A stretch of DNA of 56,211 nt from an uncultured Mediterranea sp. (GTDB taxonomy: Bacteria; Bacteroidota; Bacteroidia; Bacteroidales; Bacteroidaceae), in contig CAMACX010000018.1 of the NCBI GenBank assembly GCA_945831575.1, positions 1 through 56,211 on the forward strand, read 5' to 3'. Positions 36,981 to 46,806 of the stretch are shown here, one piece after another. Each line of letters starts with the position of its first letter. Within the stretch, counting starts at the first letter, position 1. A program made the translations under genes and the position numbers. Below the pieces are notes generated by a model. That model did not search any database. It was not told the DNA's origin and was given only the letters and a program-made list of their open reading frames with translations.

Positions 36981-39224
36981 TTAATAATTGAAGACGATTT
37001 CGCCGGTATTAACCAACTCATCGTGAGTCATTCGGAATCCTTTGTGACGTTGTCCGTCGCGACTGATGCCCTTGATGTAACCCTTTGAGTCCGTGGATGC
37101 CTTGCGGAGCACCACCTCATCACGGCCGTAGAAGCGCTTGTCAAGCTTCAAGGTAATCTTGTCGAAGACGGGAGCGGTCAGCGTGTAGTCGGGTGTGGCA
37201 GGGCAGTCGGGATAGAAGCCCATCATGCTGAAGATGGCCCATGCCGACATCGTGCCGGTATCATCGTTGCCCGGGATACCGTTCGGACGGTCGGTAAAGT
37301 ACTTGTCGAGCAGTTCGCTCACCAACTTCTGGGTGCGCCACTCCTCGCCGGCGAAGCGGCTGAAGAGGTAGGGATAGGCAATGTCGGGTTCGTTGGCCGG
37401 GTCGTAGAGTCCCTCGTCAAATACCCGCTGCAGCTTATCCACAAAGGCTTTCTTGCCGCCCATCAGTTTGGCCAGTCCCAGGATGTCATGGGGTACATAG
37501 AAGGTGTAGTTCCAGGCGTTGCCTTCGTGGAAACCGGGACTGGGGGCGAAGTTGGCCCCCTCCATCGGGTCGAAGGGAGAGTAGAACGTACCGTCGGGCA
37601 GTAAGGGGCGCAACGTGCCATACTCCTTGCTGTAGTAGTGCTTGTAGCCCATCGAGCGGCTGAGGAAGAGCTTGGCATCCTCCTTCTTGCCCAAAGCCTG
37701 TGCCATGCGGTAGAGGGCATAGTCTGCGATGTAGTACTCCAGCGCGTGCGATACGGAGTTGTCGTACTGATCGCGCAGGGGCACATAGCCCAGGCTGTAG
37801 TAGTCATCCGCGTCCGGACGCATCAGGTTCTCCTTGCCCGGCATGGTGGCCGACTTGCGCATGGCCTCGTAGGCGGTCTCGATGTCAAAGTCACGCAATC
37901 CCTTCATCCAGGTATCTACAATGACGGGAATGGCAGGGTCGCCCTCCATGGTCAGCGTCTCGCGTCCGAAGAGTTCCCACTTGGGCATCCAACCGTGCTC
38001 GCGGTACATCTCCACCATGGTGCGCACCATGTCGAGCTGTCGGTCGGGGAAGAGGAGCGTCATCAACTGATGCACGTTGCGGTAGGTGTCCCACAGGGAG
38101 AAGACCGTGTAGCGGTTGCCCTGCACGGTGCGGATCTGGTCCGACTCCATGGCGGGGTAACGTCCATCCACATCCTGCAGGATGTTGGGGTGGATAAGGA
38201 AATGGTAGAGTGCGGTGTAGAAGACACGTCGTTGCGCTTCGCTGCCCCCTTCCACGAGGATACGGCTCAGGTCATCATTCCAGGCCTTGCGGGCTGCCTC
38301 ATGCAGTTGGGCAAACGACCGGCCTTGCTGTTCTGCTTCCAGGTTGCGGCGGGCACCCTCGATGCTGACGAATGAGACACCCATGCTCACTTCCACCTCT
38401 TCGCCCTCGGCGGTATCAAAGGTGAACCATACGCCGATGTCGTCACCGCTCATCTCCTTGGTATAGCTTGCATAAATCTTGCGTGTGCCGGAGGTATTGT
38501 CCCATTGGGCTTCCACCCCCATCTTGCGCATCTGCTTCCAATAGCCCTGCGCGCGGGGAGTCTTATGCAGACGCATGACGAAATAGACGGGGAATACGGC
38601 GTTGGGGTTGTAGCAGAAGGTGCCGAGCAGCTTGCTGCCCTCAATCTCCGTGTCACTCACAAAGCGTACGGTGGCACCGCTCTCGTTGGTCAGGCCTTCA
38701 CCCAGGTTGAGCAGCACGTGCCCCTCGCCGGCAGGGAAGGTGAAGCGGGCGCGTCCCGTGCGGGGCGTAGCGGTCACTTCGGTCTTGATGCCGTATTTGG
38801 TGAGGATGTTACTGTAGTAGCCGGGAGTGGCCTGCTCCTCTTTGTAGGTGCTGCCATACTCTTGGTAGTTGACGTTCAGCGGACCGGTGGTCGGCATGAG
38901 CAGCAAAGAGCCCAGCTCAGGGCAACCCACGCCACTTAGGTTGACGTGCGCATAGCCGGTAAAGAAGGTGTTCTTGTATTCATAGCCCGTGGACCACCAG
39001 CGGGTGTCTTTGTCGATGTTGCCACCCTCTGTCCCCATCACATTGAAGGGCACTACGGACATCAGTCCCTGCGGGCAGACAGCGCCCGGATGGGTGGTGC
39101 CGTAGTTGGTCGTGCCGACAAACGGGTTGACGTAGTCGATGGGTTGCTTCTCTCCCTCGGCCATCAGGGTTGTGGGGAAGAGAAGAGTCATTGCCAGAAA
39201 GGTGTAAGCCAATATTCTGTTCAT
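36981..39224 (-). CDS. GH92 family alpha-mannosidase
   Basis: 747 aa with signal peptide. GH92 N-terminal signature YVNPFVGTTNYGTTHPGA and SGVGCPELG, the barrel segment TVFSLWDTYRNVHQLM, and GNDDTGTMSAWAIFSMMGFYPDCP with the conserved acidic residues. GH92 enzymes are calcium-dependent exo-alpha-mannosidases with various linkage preferences; which linkage is not readable. Preceded by GH20 (43-base gap) and followed by GH2. Confidence 0.92.
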   Translation of the reverse strand: MNRILAYTFLAMTLLFPTTLMAEGEKQPIDYVNPFVGTTNYGTTHPGAVCPQGLMSVVPFNVMGTEGGNIDKDTRWWSTGYEYKNTFFTGYAHVNLSGVGCPELGSLLLMPTTGPLNVNYQEYGSTYKEEQATPGYYSNILTKYGIKTEVTATPRTGRARFTFPAGEGHVLLNLGEGLTNESGATVRFVSDTEIEGSKLLGTFCYNPNAVFPVYFVMRLHKTPRAQGYWKQMRKMGVEAQWDNTSGTRKIYASYTKEMSGDDIGVWFTFDTAEGEEVEVSMGVSFVSIEGARRNLEAEQQGRSFAQLHEAARKAWNDDLSRILVEGGSEAQRRVFYTALYHFLIHPNILQDVDGRYPAMESDQIRTVQGNRYTVFSLWDTYRNVHQLMTLLFPDRQLDMVRTMVEMYREHGWMPKWELFGRETLTMEGDPAIPVIVDTWMKGLRDFDIETAYEAMRKSATMPGKENLMRPDADDYYSLGYVPLRDQYDNSVSHALEYYIADYALYRMAQALGKKEDAKLFLSRSMGYKHYYSKEYGTLRPLLPDGTFYSPFDPMEGANFAPSPGFHEGNAWNYTFYVPHDILGLAKLMGGKKAFVDKLQRVFDEGLYDPANEPDIAYPYLFSRFAGEEWRTQKLVSELLDKYFTDRPNGIPGNDDTGTMSAWAIFSMMGFYPDCPATPDYTLTAPVFDKITLKLDKRFYGRDEVVLRKASTDSKGYIKGISRDGQRHKGFRMTHDELVNTGEIVFNY

Positions 39225-39267
39225 ACGGTGTACGATTTAATAGTTTACATAGGTTGGGTAGCGACAG

Positions 39268-41358
39268 TTACTCCACGACAATCTCATCGGTGAAGATCCA
39301 TCCGCCCAATTGTTTGTCTGACTTGGCTTGGTAGTGGATGTAGCGCATCTTGGTCGCATCGCCCTGCCAACCGTAGCGGTCGATGCTGTAGATGGTCTCT
39401 TTATCCACCTGCCGGGTCACCCGGGTCAGTTCGGTGTAGTCGGTGCCATTGCTAGAAGCGGAGATAATCACCTCTGCAGGTCGGTAGATTTCCGGTCCCA
39501 CCACGTGCATGAAGTCGGCGCTGATGGCGTGTATGTCCATCTCTTCACCCAGGTCGATGGTCACATCCAGGCGGTTGCGTGAGATGAATCCCTGCCAGCG
39601 TCCGTCGTTGTTGGTCCATCCACCCCGGATGCCATCGGTCAACGCAGTTTCACCTTGAGCCTTGTAGCTATTGTTGTAGGGGGCATTGTAAGTCACCTTC
39701 TTGCCGAGGGCTTTGTGGTTCAACGGAGTTACAGACTCCGGGCGTTCGCCTACCTCATCCTTCAGGGAGAAGGGATGGTAACCAGCTCCTTGCAGCCACT
39801 CCACTTCGCGTAGCGCCAGTGCGTGAAACTTCTCATACGATTTACGTGTAGGTGCGCTCCACGCCACTTCAGCCAATGCCAGCAGGCGCGGATAGGTCAT
39901 CTGCTCATAATGCTCGTCGGTGGGGATGTATTCCGCCCAGAGGTTGGCCTGCACGCCATAGATGAGTGCAGCCTCTTCTGCAGTAAGTCCCGCAGGAACG
40001 GGGTCGTAGTCATACACCTTACGCAGGGGCAGGTAGCCTCCGATGGCCTCGGGCTGCGTCAGGGGAGAATCCTGGTAGTTGTCGAAGTAGCAGTAGGTTC
40101 CGGGAGTCATGATGGCGCGGTGGCCCTCCTTGACTGCTTTCAGGCCACCCGTCTCTCCTCGCCAGGACATGACGGTGGCGTTGGGGGCCAAGCCGCCTTC
40201 CATGATTTCGTCCCATCCCAGCAGCTTACGTCCCTTCTCGTTGAGGAAGCGTTCGATGCGGTGTATCAGGTAGCTCTGCAGCTCGTTGACGTCTTTCAGC
40301 CCCTCCTTCTTCATGCGTTGCTGGCATTTGGGGCAGGTTCTCCAAGCCACCTTACCCGCTTCGTCACCTCCGATGTGGATGTATTCCGAGGGGAAGAGCT
40401 CCATCACCTCGGTCAGTATGTCCTGAAGGAAGGTGAAGGTCTGCTCGTTGCCCACGCAGAAGTCTGCATTCTTGTAGGGCTCGCCGGCACACGACACCTC
40501 GGGATAGGCGGCCAGAGCCTCTTCGGAGTGGGCCGGCATCTCAATCTCGGGGATGAGCGTGATGTGGCGTGCAGCGGCATATTGCACCAGTTCACGAATA
40601 TCCTCCTGGGTGTAGTAACCTCCGTGTGCATTGGGGTCGCTCTCTTCGCAATACTTGCGTCCACCGGGCTTGTTCCACCACCCTTTCCATACCGCTTCCG
40701 GTCGCCAGGCGGCCAGTTGGGTCAAGCGGGGGTATTTCTTGATTTCGATGCGCCATCCGGCGGCATCGGTCAGGTGGAGGTGTAGGCGGTTGAGCTTGTA
40801 GCGGGCCATGGCATCAATCTGGCGCATAACAAACTCCTTGCTGCGGAAGTGACGTGATACGTCCATCATGAAGCCACGGTAGGCAAAGCGTGGGCTGTCC
40901 TCGATGCGTACGGCAGGTATGCGCCAGGAGCCTTCAGCGGTCGGCTCGGCCAGCTGCAGCAGGCTCTGTAGTCCATAGAAGAGGCCGGCATCCGAGGCAG
41001 AGCGGATGCAGATGGATGCAGGCTCCACCGTCAGGGAGTAGCTTTCTGGCGTATTGCTTCCGGTTTCACTCTTCTCCAGGAAGATGGCCTGCTTGTCTGC
41101 TTTGCCTTCGCTTTCCAGGGGACGTTGTAACAGGGCTGGAGCCGTCTGCAGATAGGCTTCAAGCCGTTCTTTTTCCTCACCGGTCAGGTTGGTCGTGAGT
41201 TTGGTGTTGTTCTGAACTACAAAATGTCCATTTGCTGGAATCACCTCTTGTGGGACGGGGATGATGCCTTCCGCCTGTGGTGCGGAAGAGCATGCGCTTC
41301 CACACCACAGGATCGTAAGACAGCATACACCGAGTTGGAATATTCTATTCAGTTTCAT
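39268..41358 (-). CDS. GH20 family beta-N-acetylhexosaminidase, lipoprotein
   Basis: 696 aa. Signal peptide with probable lipobox near CGSAC-S. GH20b domain, then the barrel with catalytic Asp332-Glu333 in HIGGDEAGK (Glu is the acid/base, Asp assists the substrate acetamide). The C-terminal 130 residues look like an F5/8-type (CBM32-like) domain (DVTIDLGEEMDIHA). It removes terminal beta-GlcNAc or GalNAc. Second GH20 of the unit and only distantly similar to the first. Confidence 0.92.
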   Translation of the reverse strand: MKLNRIFQLGVCCLTILWCGSACSSAPQAEGIIPVPQEVIPANGHFVVQNNTKLTTNLTGEEKERLEAYLQTAPALLQRPLESEGKADKQAIFLEKSETGSNTPESYSLTVEPASICIRSASDAGLFYGLQSLLQLAEPTAEGSWRIPAVRIEDSPRFAYRGFMMDVSRHFRSKEFVMRQIDAMARYKLNRLHLHLTDAAGWRIEIKKYPRLTQLAAWRPEAVWKGWWNKPGGRKYCEESDPNAHGGYYTQEDIRELVQYAAARHITLIPEIEMPAHSEEALAAYPEVSCAGEPYKNADFCVGNEQTFTFLQDILTEVMELFPSEYIHIGGDEAGKVAWRTCPKCQQRMKKEGLKDVNELQSYLIHRIERFLNEKGRKLLGWDEIMEGGLAPNATVMSWRGETGGLKAVKEGHRAIMTPGTYCYFDNYQDSPLTQPEAIGGYLPLRKVYDYDPVPAGLTAEEAALIYGVQANLWAEYIPTDEHYEQMTYPRLLALAEVAWSAPTRKSYEKFHALALREVEWLQGAGYHPFSLKDEVGERPESVTPLNHKALGKKVTYNAPYNNSYKAQGETALTDGIRGGWTNNDGRWQGFISRNRLDVTIDLGEEMDIHAISADFMHVVGPEIYRPAEVIISASSNGTDYTELTRVTRQVDKETIYSIDRYGWQGDATKMRYIHYQAKSDKQLGGWIFTDEIVVE

Positions 41359-41379
41359 GCTTCTTGGTTTTCTAACATA

Positions 41380-43656
41380 TTATTTCCATTCGGCAGGCTG
41401 GTCGGTCATGACCAGTTGCAGGGTGCCTCCCTCCATCAGCTGGGTATGGGTGAAGAAGGGGTTAGGCAACGGCTGGCCATTGAGGGTAGCCGATGCGATG
41501 TACTTGTTGCTTGCCGAGTTGTTGACTGTCTCGATACGGAACTGCTTGCCGTTGGGCAGTTGGATGGTTACTTTGTCAAACAGCGGACGTCCGATGGAGT
41601 ACTCCGGCAGACCCGGGCAAATCTGATAGAAGCCCATAGCGTTGAGGATGTACCATGCCGACATCTGTCCGCAGTCTTCGTTGCCTGAGAGTCCGTTGGG
41701 GTCGTTGAAGTATTGGTTATGGAGCACGTTATCGACCAGTTCCTGAGTCTTCCACGGTTCTCCCACCTTATTATATAGATGGAGAATATGGTGGCTCGGT
41801 TCGTTGCCGTGAGCATACTGGCCAATCAGGCCGGAGATATCGGCTGATACCAGGTCACCCTCCAGCGCGGAGTCGGCGGTAAAGAGTGAATCCAGCTTGC
41901 CGACGAAGGCATCACGTCCTCCCATCAGCTCTACCAGTCCCTCTACATCGTGGGGTACAAACCAGGTCCATTGCCAGGCGGTGCCTTCGCAATAGTCGTC
42001 TTCGCGGTGGTTGCTCGAACGGGGGCTGAACGGTGTACGCCAGTTGCCCTGCAGGTCCTTGCCACGCATGAAGCGCACGCTGGGGTCGAAGTAGTGGCGG
42101 TAGCCCTTGCCCAGGTCAGCATAGCGCTGTGCCACCTCCTCATGGCCCAGTGCACTGGCCAGCTGGCTGATGCACCAGTCGTTGTAGGCATATTCCAGTC
42201 CTTTGGCCACCGCCTCATTCTCCTTGTCGCAAGGCACGTAGCCGATGCTGTTCTTGTAGTACTTGGAGATGGGCATCAGAGCCGCATGCTTCAGGTATTC
42301 GGTAGTAGCAATGGGGGCGATGGTGTCGTATTCAGCACTACGCAGGCAGGCTTTCAGGGCCAGTTCGGCATCAAAGCTGCGGTCACCCTTCATGTAGGCA
42401 TCCACGATGACGGGCACCGCATGGTAACCAATCATCGTACCGGTATAGTTGCCGGCCAGCTCCCACATCGGCAGGATGCCTCCCTCCTGATACTGAGTGA
42501 GCAGGGCCTGGATGTAGCGGCTGTTCTGTGCCGGATCCACGATAGTCAGCAGCGGGTGCAGGGCACGGAAGGTGTCCCACAGCGAGAAGATGGTGTACAT
42601 CGGCTTGCCTGCCTCGGCAGTATGCACCTCGCGGTCCAGACCACGGTAGCGCCCGTCCATGTCCGTAAAGAGGCTGGGCGAGATGCCCGTATGGTAGAGC
42701 GCAGTGTAGAATACGGTGCGCTGCTCCTCATTCTGCGTGTCGATGTCGATTTTGCCCAGGTAGCGGTTCCAGTCGGCACGGGCGGCTTCCTTGACGCGGT
42801 CGAAGTCCCAGTGGGGAATCTCCGCCAGATTCTTTTCAGCTCCTTCCGCATCAACCGACGAGAGAGCCACCTTGACGAGCACCTGCTCCCCTTCGGTGGT
42901 GGCAAAGTGCAGCAAGGCCTTCTTCACCGGCTTCGGGCGGCGTCCGTTGGCCTGCTGGATGGTATCGGTAATGATGTCGCAGGTGAAGGGCTTGGAGAAG
43001 ACAGCCTGGAACCAGACGTCATGCCGCCAGGCCCAGCTGTTGGTGTTCTTGTAGCCACGGAGGGTCGAGTCGTTGACCACTTCGAGCGACAGGGCGCGGT
43101 TGTACTGTCCCTGCAGGGAGTAGTCCAGGTCGAGGATGAATCCGGCCTCATCACTCTCGGGGAAGGTGTAGCGGTGCATGGCCACGCGGGACGATGCAGT
43201 CAGCTCGGCTTGCACGCCATAGGTGTCAAGCTGTACGGCATAATAGCCCGGAGTGGCCACCTCCTTCTGGTGCGAGAAGCGTGAGGCATAGGGCAGGGTC
43301 TGCTCATCGGTGGGTTGACCAATGCGCTGTTGGCCCACGGTAGGCATCAGCAGCACCTCGCCGTAGTCACCGCAACCCGTACCGCTGAGGTGCAGGTGCG
43401 AGAAGCCGTTGATGATGCTGTCGGTGTCGTAATAGCCCGAGCAGGCATCCCATCCCAGGATACGTGTGTCGGGACTGGGATGAATCATTCCGCTAGGCAC
43501 CACCGCACCCGGATAGGTATGGCCGTGGCCACCGGTACCGATGAAGGGATTGACAAATGCGGCATAGTCTTTGGTATCAGACTGTGCCGCACAGCTTGCA
43601 AGGAGCAGAGTCAAAGCTGCTCCTTGCAAGAAGTGGATAGGGGATGGATATCTCAT
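41380..43656 (-). CDS. GH92 family alpha-mannosidase, lipoprotein
   Basis: 758 aa with lipobox LLASC-A. GH92 features: FVNPFIGTGGHGHTYPGAVV, HLHLSGTGCGDYGEV, FSLWDTFRALHPL, and GNEDCGQMSAWYILNAMGFY. It differs clearly from the downstream GH92, suggesting different mannose linkages. Gaps to its neighbours are 9 and 21 bases. Confidence 0.92.
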   Translation of the reverse strand: MRYPSPIHFLQGAALTLLLASCAAQSDTKDYAAFVNPFIGTGGHGHTYPGAVVPSGMIHPSPDTRILGWDACSGYYDTDSIINGFSHLHLSGTGCGDYGEVLLMPTVGQQRIGQPTDEQTLPYASRFSHQKEVATPGYYAVQLDTYGVQAELTASSRVAMHRYTFPESDEAGFILDLDYSLQGQYNRALSLEVVNDSTLRGYKNTNSWAWRHDVWFQAVFSKPFTCDIITDTIQQANGRRPKPVKKALLHFATTEGEQVLVKVALSSVDAEGAEKNLAEIPHWDFDRVKEAARADWNRYLGKIDIDTQNEEQRTVFYTALYHTGISPSLFTDMDGRYRGLDREVHTAEAGKPMYTIFSLWDTFRALHPLLTIVDPAQNSRYIQALLTQYQEGGILPMWELAGNYTGTMIGYHAVPVIVDAYMKGDRSFDAELALKACLRSAEYDTIAPIATTEYLKHAALMPISKYYKNSIGYVPCDKENEAVAKGLEYAYNDWCISQLASALGHEEVAQRYADLGKGYRHYFDPSVRFMRGKDLQGNWRTPFSPRSSNHREDDYCEGTAWQWTWFVPHDVEGLVELMGGRDAFVGKLDSLFTADSALEGDLVSADISGLIGQYAHGNEPSHHILHLYNKVGEPWKTQELVDNVLHNQYFNDPNGLSGNEDCGQMSAWYILNAMGFYQICPGLPEYSIGRPLFDKVTIQLPNGKQFRIETVNNSASNKYIASATLNGQPLPNPFFTHTQLMEGGTLQLVMTDQPAEWK

Positions 43657-43665
43657 AATCGCTGA

Positions 43666-45996
43666 TTATTCGATGGTGATTTCATCGACAAAGAGGAAAC
43701 CTTCGTTGCCCTTGCCGCCATGCCATGCGGGAATGGAGTGTTCGGACAGACCTACGATGTGTACGAAGCGGGTCTTCACAGGGTCAATGGCCAACTTGTG
43801 CTCGTAGAGACCGTTGCGGTCGCTCTCTTTCATGGCAGGATAATTTTCCTCGAACACCTTGGTGAACTTTTCACCGTCGTCAGATACCTCTACCTTGATG
43901 CCGCGTACGTCGAAAGTCCAGTCGCCCTTCTCCACGTTGGTCGTGAAGGCGATGGAGGAGATCTCCGTAGCCTCCTTCAGGTCGATGGTCACATCCATGT
44001 CGTTGCGGTAGAAGGCAATCCAACGGCCCGTCTTGTAGTTACGGTTACCCTTCAGACCGTCGGTCAGGGTAGTGATGCCCTTGAATTGGTAGCCTTTGTT
44101 AACCGGCTGGTTGGCGGTGATGGGCTTGCAGGTTGATTTGCTGAATACCACCTCCTCAGAGAGCACGCGGCTGTTGCCATTGGGGCGGACAGCTACGGCC
44201 TTGAAGGTGCAGTTCTGGTCGATGCTGACTACCTCACCAGCCTGTGGAGAGGTTGCCGTGGGATCGCTACCGTCGAGCGTGTAGTGGATGGGAGCGTTGT
44301 CGATGGTCTTCATGCGTACATCCACCTTGCCCGTCTCGGCATTGGCCTCAAACTCAGCACTTACGTCAAACACGTGCTTGGCATAGTTGTAGCCCAGTAC
44401 GTCATACATCTTGATGAGCTGCGGCAGACGGCTGAGGAAGCAGTCGTAGTTCTTCTTCTCGGGTTGGCTCCATTGCACTTCGCAGAGAGCGGCGAAGCGG
44501 GGCAGTGCCATGTACTGTACCTGAGCGAAGGTGGGCATGTACTCTGTCCAGATGTTGGCCTGTACACCCTTGATGTACTTCTGCTCTTCGGGAGTCAGTG
44601 CCTTCGGCATGGGTTCGTAGCTATAGACGCGCTCTACGGGCAGGTAGCCACCGATGGCTTCAGGCTCGTTCTGCGTGTCCTTGCTCTGGTAGTAGTCGAA
44701 ATATAAATAGGTGTTGGGGGTCATGATGACGTCGTGGTGCTGACGGGCAGCCTCGATGCCACCACCTTCACCGCGCCATGACATAACCGTAGCGTTGGGT
44801 GCCAGACCGCCTTCCAGCGTCTCGTCCCAACCGATCATCTGACGGCCATGCTTGTTGAGGAACTTCTCGCTATGATTGATGATGAAGCTCTGCAGGTACT
44901 CTTCGGTCGAGTGCTTCTTGTCGCCCTTGATGCCCAGGGCCTTGGCGCGTGCCTGGCACTTGGGGCAGGTCGTCCAGCGCGTCTTGGGGCATTCGTCACC
45001 ACCGATGTGGATGTATTCAGAGGGGAAGATCTCCATCACTTCAGCCAGTACATCGTCGATGAAGGTCAGCACGCTGTCGTTACCGGCGCAGAGCACATCT
45101 TCCGATACACCCCAGATAGTCCATACCTCATACGGGCCACCCGTGCAACCCAGGTGCGGATAAGCGGCCAGGGCAGCCTGCATGTGACCGGGCAGGTCAA
45201 TCTCGGGGATGATGGTGATGTAGCGCTCAGCAGCGTACTTCACGATCTCGCGGGCCTCCTCCTGAGTATAGAAGCCACCGTAGGGCGTGCCATCGTACTT
45301 GCCGCTGTTGTGACCGATGACGGTCTCCTTGCGGTTGGCACCGATTTCGGTCAGGCCAGGGTATTTCTTGATTTCCAGTCGCCATCCCTGGTCGTCGGTC
45401 AGGTGCCAGTGCATGCGGTTCATGTTGTGGAGGGCCATCATGTCGAGGAAGGTCTTCACCTCTTCTACGTTGAAGAAGTGGCGGCTTACGTCGAAGTGGG
45501 CTCCGCGGTAGTCAAAGCGGGGAGCATCCTTGATTTCCACTGCCTGGAGCGTGGGGGTGCTGCCTTGCAGTACGGGGATGGCTTTGCGCAGGGTCTGGAT
45601 GCCGTAGAATACACCGGCTTCGCTGGCACCGTTGATGATGACACCGTCACCATTGACGCGCAGCTTATACCCTTCGGGCTTGTCAGAGGCAGCGGGATCG
45701 ACCTGCAGCAGGATATTGCCTTGGCCATCCTGTCCGGCCTGGATAGCGTAGTCTCTTCCCGTAGCCGTCTTCAGGTAGTCAGCCAGGTAGCCGGCATTGC
45801 GCTGCATGGCCTCGTTGCCTTCGGGATAGATGATTTTCACGCCGCTTCCCAATGAGAAAGCGCCTCCTTGGGGCTGTAGGTTCACCTCCTGCGCAGCAGG
45901 AATCACTTGGTAGTTCGCTTCGGTCTTTTGGCCGCTGCAGCCACTCAGCCAGCAAGCCAGGGCAACCAGAGTTGCCGATTTCAAAATGCTTTTCAT
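43666..45996 (-). CDS. GH20 family beta-N-acetylhexosaminidase, lipoprotein
   Basis: 776 aa, first gene of the unit. Lipobox LSGC-S. GH20 barrel with Asp334-Glu335 in HIGGDECPK and MHWHLTDDQGWRLEIKKYP. After the barrel come a chitobiase C-terminal-like segment (YTLDGSDPT) and an F5/8-type domain (DVTIDLKEATEISSIAF). On the minus strand upstream, TACCTTTG (46108-46115) is the only promoter element seen; no -33, so activation by a regulator is likely. Confidence 0.93.
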   Translation of the reverse strand: MKSILKSATLVALACWLSGCSGQKTEANYQVIPAAQEVNLQPQGGAFSLGSGVKIIYPEGNEAMQRNAGYLADYLKTATGRDYAIQAGQDGQGNILLQVDPAASDKPEGYKLRVNGDGVIINGASEAGVFYGIQTLRKAIPVLQGSTPTLQAVEIKDAPRFDYRGAHFDVSRHFFNVEEVKTFLDMMALHNMNRMHWHLTDDQGWRLEIKKYPGLTEIGANRKETVIGHNSGKYDGTPYGGFYTQEEAREIVKYAAERYITIIPEIDLPGHMQAALAAYPHLGCTGGPYEVWTIWGVSEDVLCAGNDSVLTFIDDVLAEVMEIFPSEYIHIGGDECPKTRWTTCPKCQARAKALGIKGDKKHSTEEYLQSFIINHSEKFLNKHGRQMIGWDETLEGGLAPNATVMSWRGEGGGIEAARQHHDVIMTPNTYLYFDYYQSKDTQNEPEAIGGYLPVERVYSYEPMPKALTPEEQKYIKGVQANIWTEYMPTFAQVQYMALPRFAALCEVQWSQPEKKNYDCFLSRLPQLIKMYDVLGYNYAKHVFDVSAEFEANAETGKVDVRMKTIDNAPIHYTLDGSDPTATSPQAGEVVSIDQNCTFKAVAVRPNGNSRVLSEEVVFSKSTCKPITANQPVNKGYQFKGITTLTDGLKGNRNYKTGRWIAFYRNDMDVTIDLKEATEISSIAFTTNVEKGDWTFDVRGIKVEVSDDGEKFTKVFEENYPAMKESDRNGLYEHKLAIDPVKTRFVHIVGLSEHSIPAWHGGKGNEGFLFVDEITIE

Positions 45997-46186
45997 TTAA
46001 TACATGTATTTGGTTATCGTAATATTACATTCCATCACTCAGAGGCATTATATATATAAAACATCTGAGAAACAGTAGGTTAATTTGGTTTTTTCAAACA
46101 GACAGGACAAAGGTAGAAATTAATTTAGAGATAACCGCACCTTTTGAGGATTTTTTTTAAATTATGTGCATTTTGGGCTGAAAAAC

Positions 46187-46252
46187 TGTTTCCTCGCATA
46201 GAAATTTTTGTTTCCTCGCGAGGAAGCAATTGTTGCATCGTGTCGTCATGGC
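46187..46252. repeat. 22-bp array, 3 units, upstream of the GH20 unit
   Basis: Units at 46187, 46209 and 46231 begin TGTTTCCTCGC, TGTTTCCTCGC and TGTTGCATCGT. The second contains a 14-bp palindrome TTCCTCGCGAGGAA (46212-46225). It lies about 75-140 bases upstream of the -7 box of the minus-strand GH unit, so an operator role is possible. Confidence 0.6.
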
Positions 46253-46270
46253 ATAAATTGCGCAAGGCTC

Positions 46271-46423
46271 CTCAGCCAGCTCCAGAGCATTCTCCATCTC
46301 AAATCCATGTCGGCAAGCCACGGCCAGGCCGGCGATGAGCTGGTAGAGGTCGGCCGAACCGTCCGGCGAGCGCATCTTTACCGTCTGCTTCTGCGTGGTG
46401 TCCAGGTGACTCTCATTTTGGGG
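46271..46423 (-). pseudogene. fragment of glutamine synthetase
   Basis: The minus strand encodes DTTQKQTVKMRSPDGS, then ADLYQLIAGLAVACRHGFEM and ENALELAEE: the late catalytic-domain segment of Bacteroides-type glutamine synthetase (about 500 aa when whole). Only about 50 residues are left, with unrelated sequence on both sides and no start context. The rest of the gene is not in the window. Clearly a remnant, perhaps left by a recombination event. Confidence 0.82.
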
Positions 46424-46608
46424 GTGGGTGGTGCCCGTTTTGTTCATCACGAAGAGGTGCTGTATCTGTTGCAAAAGTGGCTGAAGAGTATTTGATTAGG
46501 TCAGATTATTTTACAATATGGAAAATTCCCTTTTTTACTGGAATACGTGGCGTGGGAAGAGGGAGGCAGCATAAGCCCTCTGCTCCACGTTCCCTCTTCC
46601 TCTAGGGC

Positions 46609-46806
46609 TAGTCTATGGTGAGTCTAATGTTCCTAGGGGGTGAACTCGATTTGAACTCGATTTGAACTCGATTTGAAGTCGATGAAATAGTAGAGATTCA
46701 TCGAGTTCAAATCGACTTCAAATAGGCTTCACTTCGGAGTCAGTTTAGAGTCACTTTAGAGTTAGTTCATAGGAACGGTAGGGTGGCTTTATCGTTAGCT
46801 GATGGT
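46609..46806. repeat. 11-bp periodic array, 18 units
   Basis: Read in 11-base steps from 46609 the sequence gives 18 units without a slip, e.g. TAGTCTATGGT, GAGTCTAATGT, GAACTCGATTT (three times), GAAGTCGATGA, TTCATCGAGTT, CAAATCGACTT, CAAATAGGCTT, CACTTCGGAGT, CAGTTTAGAGT, CACTTTAGAGT. Nearly every unit ends in GT or TT. Within it 46661-46686 pairs with 46697-46722 (26 positions, two mismatches, 10-base loop). Confidence 0.85.
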
